Assembly: GCF_050589645.1 (NCBI RefSeq)
Contig: NZ_JBNGOQ010000002.1
Location: 310,001 to 374,000, forward strand
Direction of reading: 5' to 3'
DNA length: 64,000 bases
Source: JBNGOQ01 sp050589645
GTDB taxonomy: Bacteria; Bacteroidota; Bacteroidia; Flavobacteriales; Flavobacteriaceae
Within the stretch, counting starts at the first letter, position 1. The number at the start of each line of letters is the position of its first letter. This document shows, one piece after another, positions 60,617 through 64,000 of this stretch. The translations under genes were made by a program, and so were the position numbers. The notes under the pieces are model-generated. The model saw nothing but the letters and a program-made list of their open reading frames with translations. It was not told where the DNA came from and did not search any database.

Positions 60617-62746
60617 ATGCCAACACCATTGGAAATTTTATTGGACCCCGTATCATTAGCCGTATTAGCGATCTATATGATACTTATGATTTGGGAAGCT
60701 CTGTTTCCCGCAAGACAGTTACCTAAAATCAAATTTTGGAAAGTTCGAGGATTAACGGCCTTTGCGTTTTTCTTTTATTTATCATCCTACCTACCTCTTT
60801 TTACCGATCCGTATTTAGAACCTTATAGGCTTTTTGACCTAACGGGTCTGGGTGCTTTAGGAGGAGGTCTGCTAGGTGTGCTGTTGTATGAATTTGGCGT
60901 TTACGTCTGGCATAGGGCCTTGCATACGTCCAATTTTCTTTGGCGCACTTTTCATCAGATGCACCACAGCGCGGAGCGCTTGGATACCTACGGGGCCTTC
61001 TATTTTAGTCCTATGGACATGATCGGATGGACCGTCCTTGGCAGTGTGTGTTTTGCCCTTTTGGTAGGGCTATCGCCACAGGCCATTACCGTAACCCTCT
61101 TGGTCACCAACTTTTTGGGGATGTTCCAGCACGCAAACATTAAAACGCCACGCTGGCTGGGCTATATCGTTCAAAGGCCGGAAAGCCATACCGTACATCA
61201 TGCCAAAGGCATCCACAAACACAATTATTCCGACCTGCCGGTATTCGACATCTTGTTCGGAACCTTCCAAAACCCAAAGGACTATGAACACCCAACGGGG
61301 TTTTATTATGGGGCATCGGCCAAGGTTTTGCAGATGTTGTCCTTTAAAGACCTGAATAGGGAAAGGGAAGAAAAAAAACGGAAACACCTTGAAAAAAATA
61401 GGGTTTCAAAGGTACTTGGGCTTCTCGTATTGGTCTGTTTCGCTCTGGGATGTAGCAAAGATGATGGTATAGAGGTGGTCCCGGATTCTGTACAGGAAAA
61501 CCCGGAACCGGAGTCCCAACCGGAGACCCCTACCTCATCTATTGACGAGGTAACCCCCTTACGGGGACCTAAAGGAACCCTGGTCACTATCACAGGAGCC
61601 AATTTTGGTACCGACCTTGAAAACGTGAAGGTTACTTTTAACCGCAAAGCGGCCTCAATACTGAAGTTGGAAGATACGCTGATCGAGGTTGAAGTTCCAG
61701 CAGGGGCCCTAAGTGGCAATATTCAGGTGAATACGGCCAATTCTGCGCTGCTGGCTGCGGTATTCACATATGAATTCACTACGGAAGTATCCACCCTGGC
61801 GGGCGAGGACAAGGGTTTAGCGGACGGAACCCTTACCGAGGCCAAATTTGCCAGCCCGATGGATGTGGTGATGGACTCCCAGGGCAATATGTATATAGCG
61901 GATTCGGAAAATCATAGGATCAGGCGGGTCACTCCTCAGGGCGTCGTTAGCACTTTCGCTGGGGGAACACAGGGATATAACGATGGCCCGGCGTTAACGG
62001 CCCAGTTTGATCATCCTATGGGCCTTGCCATAGACCTACAGGGCAATTTATATGTGGCCGACAACTGGAATCATAAGATTCGAAAAATAACACCGGATGG
62101 ATCGGTGGGCACCATAGCTGGAATAGGGCCGGGCCTTGAGGACGGACTTACGGATAAGGCCTTGTTCAAGTTTCCCAGGGACATTGTCGTAGACGCACAG
62201 GGAACCATATATGTAGCCGATACCGGGAATCACCGTATCCGAAAGATTGTAGATACACCCGGCGATTTTCTGGTATCTACCCTAGCAGGCAGCTCAAAAG
62301 GCCATGCCGACGGTGTGGGGACCGCTGCCAAGTTCTTTAGACCCACAGGGATTGTCATGTTCGATTCCGGCCGGTTGCTGGTGGCGGATACGGAAAACCA
62401 CAGGATACGGATATTGACATTGGACGGCGCCACCGGAACCTTGACGGGCAGTGATCCGGGCTTTGCGGACGGAACGCAGGAAGAGGCAAAATTTTTGTTC
62501 CCAAGTTATCTGGTCTCAGATGGAGCGGGCAGCTTTTATATCTCGGATACCTTTAATCACAAGGTCCGAAAACTAGCGCCAGACGGGACAGTGAGCACGG
62601 TGGCGGGCAATACATTTGGCCTAGTGGACGGAAAAGCGGAAAACGCCAAGTTCCATACCCCCCTGGGGCTTACCGTAGATGCCGAGGGTGCCATCTATGT
62701 TATTGACAATGGCAACCATAGAATCCGAAAGATAGAGGATAATTGA
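60617..62746 (+). CDS. Sterol desaturase-family oxygenase fused to TIG domain and six-bladed NHL propeller
   Basis: A 709-residue fusion. Residues 1-~250: membrane di-iron hydroxylase/desaturase with His clusters HRALH (99-103), HQMHH (113-117), QHANI and HTVHHAKGIH (191-200). Residues 251-263: basic; 264-280: transmembrane helix ending LALGC (279). 308-392: IPT/TIG domain (GPKGTLVTITGANFGTD). 395-709: six NHL repeats, each with NHRIRK/NHKVRK-type ends, sufficient for a closed propeller. No stop or start codon is near the junction. The basic stretch followed by a helix would place the propeller outside the membrane while the di-iron centre faces the cytoplasm; the role is unknown. Confidence 0.85.
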   Translation: MPTPLEILLDPVSLAVLAIYMILMIWEALFPARQLPKIKFWKVRGLTAFAFFFYLSSYLPLFTDPYLEPYRLFDLTGLGALGGGLLGVLLYEFGVYVWHRALHTSNFLWRTFHQMHHSAERLDTYGAFYFSPMDMIGWTVLGSVCFALLVGLSPQAITVTLLVTNFLGMFQHANIKTPRWLGYIVQRPESHTVHHAKGIHKHNYSDLPVFDILFGTFQNPKDYEHPTGFYYGASAKVLQMLSFKDLNREREEKKRKHLEKNRVSKVLGLLVLVCFALGCSKDDGIEVVPDSVQENPEPESQPETPTSSIDEVTPLRGPKGTLVTITGANFGTDLENVKVTFNRKAASILKLEDTLIEVEVPAGALSGNIQVNTANSALLAAVFTYEFTTEVSTLAGEDKGLADGTLTEAKFASPMDVVMDSQGNMYIADSENHRIRRVTPQGVVSTFAGGTQGYNDGPALTAQFDHPMGLAIDLQGNLYVADNWNHKIRKITPDGSVGTIAGIGPGLEDGLTDKALFKFPRDIVVDAQGTIYVADTGNHRIRKIVDTPGDFLVSTLAGSSKGHADGVGTAAKFFRPTGIVMFDSGRLLVADTENHRIRILTLDGATGTLTGSDPGFADGTQEEAKFLFPSYLVSDGAGSFYISDTFNHKVRKLAPDGTVSTVAGNTFGLVDGKAENAKFHTPLGLTVDAEGAIYVIDNGNHRIRKIEDN

Positions 62747-62785
62747 TAAACAACAATGCAATGTGTATACCAATATCATTTAAGA

Positions 62786-63127
62786 ATGACACGAAAAACG
62801 GCGAAAAAAACAAGACGTTCAACCTATGCCAAGCTTGTAAAAAAAAGAGAAAGCTATCTGGTGCATGGCCTGTTTCTGGGCATGATCCTTATCGCAGATA
62901 CCCTGACCTATGTGCATTTGGAACTGCTCCTTGATGGGTATGGAACGTACAGGCGTGAACCCAAAGGTTCAGGTTTGTCCGAAGAAATGCTACTGGCAGA
63001 AAGGCTTATTTTATACGGATGGTATTTTTGGCACCTAGTAAATGCTGCGATCTTGGTGTACCTGGTGTTCAGAATCCGTAAAGAAAGAAGCTTACGCTTA
63101 AAAAAAGTTTCAAAACAGGACGTTTGA
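62786..63127 (+). CDS. Small two-helix membrane protein, unknown function
   Basis: A 113-residue protein with a very basic N terminus (MTRKTAKKTRRSTYAKL) and two hydrophobic segments (LVHGLFLGMILIADTLTYVH; YGWYFWHLVNAAILVYLVF), then a basic tail. No known domain. It follows the desaturase fusion by 40 bp (or 9 bp if the in-frame ATG at 62756 is used) and is probably in its operon, so a membrane subunit or assembly partner is conceivable. Confidence 0.55.
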   Translation: MTRKTAKKTRRSTYAKLVKKRESYLVHGLFLGMILIADTLTYVHLELLLDGYGTYRREPKGSGLSEEMLLAERLILYGWYFWHLVNAAILVYLVFRIRKERSLRLKKVSKQDV

Positions 63128-63344
63128 TAGGAAAGAAAAGGGCTATAATCCTATTAGGTAGTTCCTTAGGGCATGTTCAGCTGATGTTGAATGTGCCCTA
63201 GCTTTTGATTCCATTATCCAATTGAACGTGAAAGGAGATGTGGTGAAATTACGATTCAGGAAAGCTGGGATTACCGAAAAAACAATAAACTACACTAGTT
63301 ACTGATAGGATGGTCAGCAATACAAGCTGTTGCCCCTGCTGCAT

Positions 63345-64000
63345 TTATTCGCCAGGTGTTGGATTATCACTCTTTTTATTTTCACCGCCCGATGGACGGA
63401 TTGTTCTTTTATAACCGGCTAAAAGCGCCAAGGCTATGGCTAGCAATACCAAACCTATTTTGGTGGCATCACTCGGCTCATAATTGTTCAGCTCGGCCCT
63501 AGGGCGAAGGGAACGCACAAAGATAAAGAAGAGCACCAATACGCCCACCACTCTCCACCATACGATGGTATAACCGGTATAGACGGGTTTGGGTGGCGGG
63601 GCCAAAGTCCCTGCATCTTCCTTTCGATCTATAGTGGCCAAGTGTGTTTCCAGTTCTTGGGGAACGCTTGCACCTGCACCGGTCAGGATGTCTATGATCT
63701 CTAAACACCTTTTCCTTTTTTCGGCAAAATCTTGCCCAATCATGCTTTTCCCTTGATATTCTTCCAGTGTCCTGTAGGCAATTTGAAGCGCCGTTTCCCC
63801 CTTTTGGTTCTTTTGTTCCAACGAAGCTTGGTTTTCTATCAAAAAGGCTACCATGGCGGCCCTTTCCAACCGTACGGCCCACATAAGGGCTGTCCAGCCT
63901 GATGCTTCGTCCGACTGGTCTACATGGGCGCCCGCGTTGAGGAGCGCTTGTACAACCTCCTTGTTGTTTTTAACTGCTGCCCTCATCAGTGGGAAGTATT
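63345..64000 (-). CDS. Ankyrin-repeat membrane protein (5' end outside window)
   Basis: Minus-strand frame open to the window edge, so the N terminus is missing. Ankyrin repeats: NKEVVQALLNAGAHVDQ, GWTALMWAVRLERAAMVAFL, GETALQIAYRTLEEYQG, and GASVPQELETHL. Two hydrophobic segments at the C-terminal end (IVWWRVVGVLVLFFIFV; KIGLVLLAIALALLAGY) anchor it in a membrane. A binding or scaffolding role is inferred. The first in-window Met (63986) lies within a repeat and is not the start. Confidence 0.8.
   Translation of the reverse strand, partial: YFPLMRAAVKNNKEVVQALLNAGAHVDQSDEASGWTALMWAVRLERAAMVAFLIENQASLEQKNQKGETALQIAYRTLEEYQGKSMIGQDFAEKRKRCLEIIDILTGAGASVPQELETHLATIDRKEDAGTLAPPPKPVYTGYTIVWWRVVGVLVLFFIFVRSLRPRAELNNYEPSDATKIGLVLLAIALALLAGYKRTIRPSGGENKKSDNPTPGE

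Overview
The window looks like chromosomal DNA from a marine-type member of the Flavobacteriia (Bacteroidota). The evidence is the protein set: many lipoproteins with short N-terminal signals ending in L-x-G/S-C, a TPR-containing hybrid histidine kinase/AraC regulator, LytTR regulators with membrane domains, an RND pump fused to a TolC-like channel, and few Shine-Dalgarno sites. Several promoters also fit TTG-N(15-25)-TAnnTTTG. No tRNA, rRNA, CRISPR array, transposase or phage gene was seen. The genus cannot be fixed from the sequence alone.

Layout. 1-9.2 kb: a co-directional xylose/xylan locus (xylA 3' end, Na+/sugar symporter, MFS sugar porter, GH43, GH26 lipoprotein, PhyH-type oxygenase, Gfo/Idh/MocA oxidoreductase, LacI regulator). 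9.2-21 kb: mixed single genes, including an ECF42-type sigma factor with its DGPF/YCII partner, a phospholipase A2-like protein behind a terminator-like leader hairpin, a GH20 C-terminal fragment, a LytTR regulator, an Fsr-type exporter with a divergent AraC regulator, a lactonase-fold lipoprotein, a single-domain response regulator and an S41 protease. 21-29 kb: a HEAT-repeat protein with a two-helix membrane module, a serine hydrolase, and an envelope-modification locus (OmpR-type regulator, sensor kinase, PAP2 phosphatase, GT2, ArnT-like GT39) with a PmrA-box-like array of 11-bp repeats upstream of PAP2. 29-36 kb: VOC protein, AlkC-like glycosylase, chromate transporter, sugar dehydrogenase, EamA transporter, Tat-exported sugar isomerase/epimerase.

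36-44.4 kb: a divalent-metal efflux operon (metal-binding small protein, CzcA-type RND-TolC fusion, adaptor, Fur-family regulator, Zn/Cd-type P1B ATPase). 44.4-47.5 kb: two AT-rich lipoprotein genes and a TolB-like propeller. 48.5-53.6 kb: a LytTR regulator and a molybdenum hydroxylase operon with an FG-GAP/ASPIC gene between its two subunits. 54.2-64 kb: a stand-alone MreB, a TPR-S41 protease, a TPR hybrid two-component regulator, a sterol-desaturase/TIG/NHL fusion, a small membrane protein and an ankyrin protein cut by the window end.

The three longest gene-free gaps (33.4-33.9, 47.5-48.5, 53.6-54.2 kb) share unusual DNA: long runs of degenerate 7-bp repeats, REP-like palindromes and a 93-94 bp block found in two of the gaps. 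These repeats and the PmrA-box-like array are the non-coding signals most worth following.
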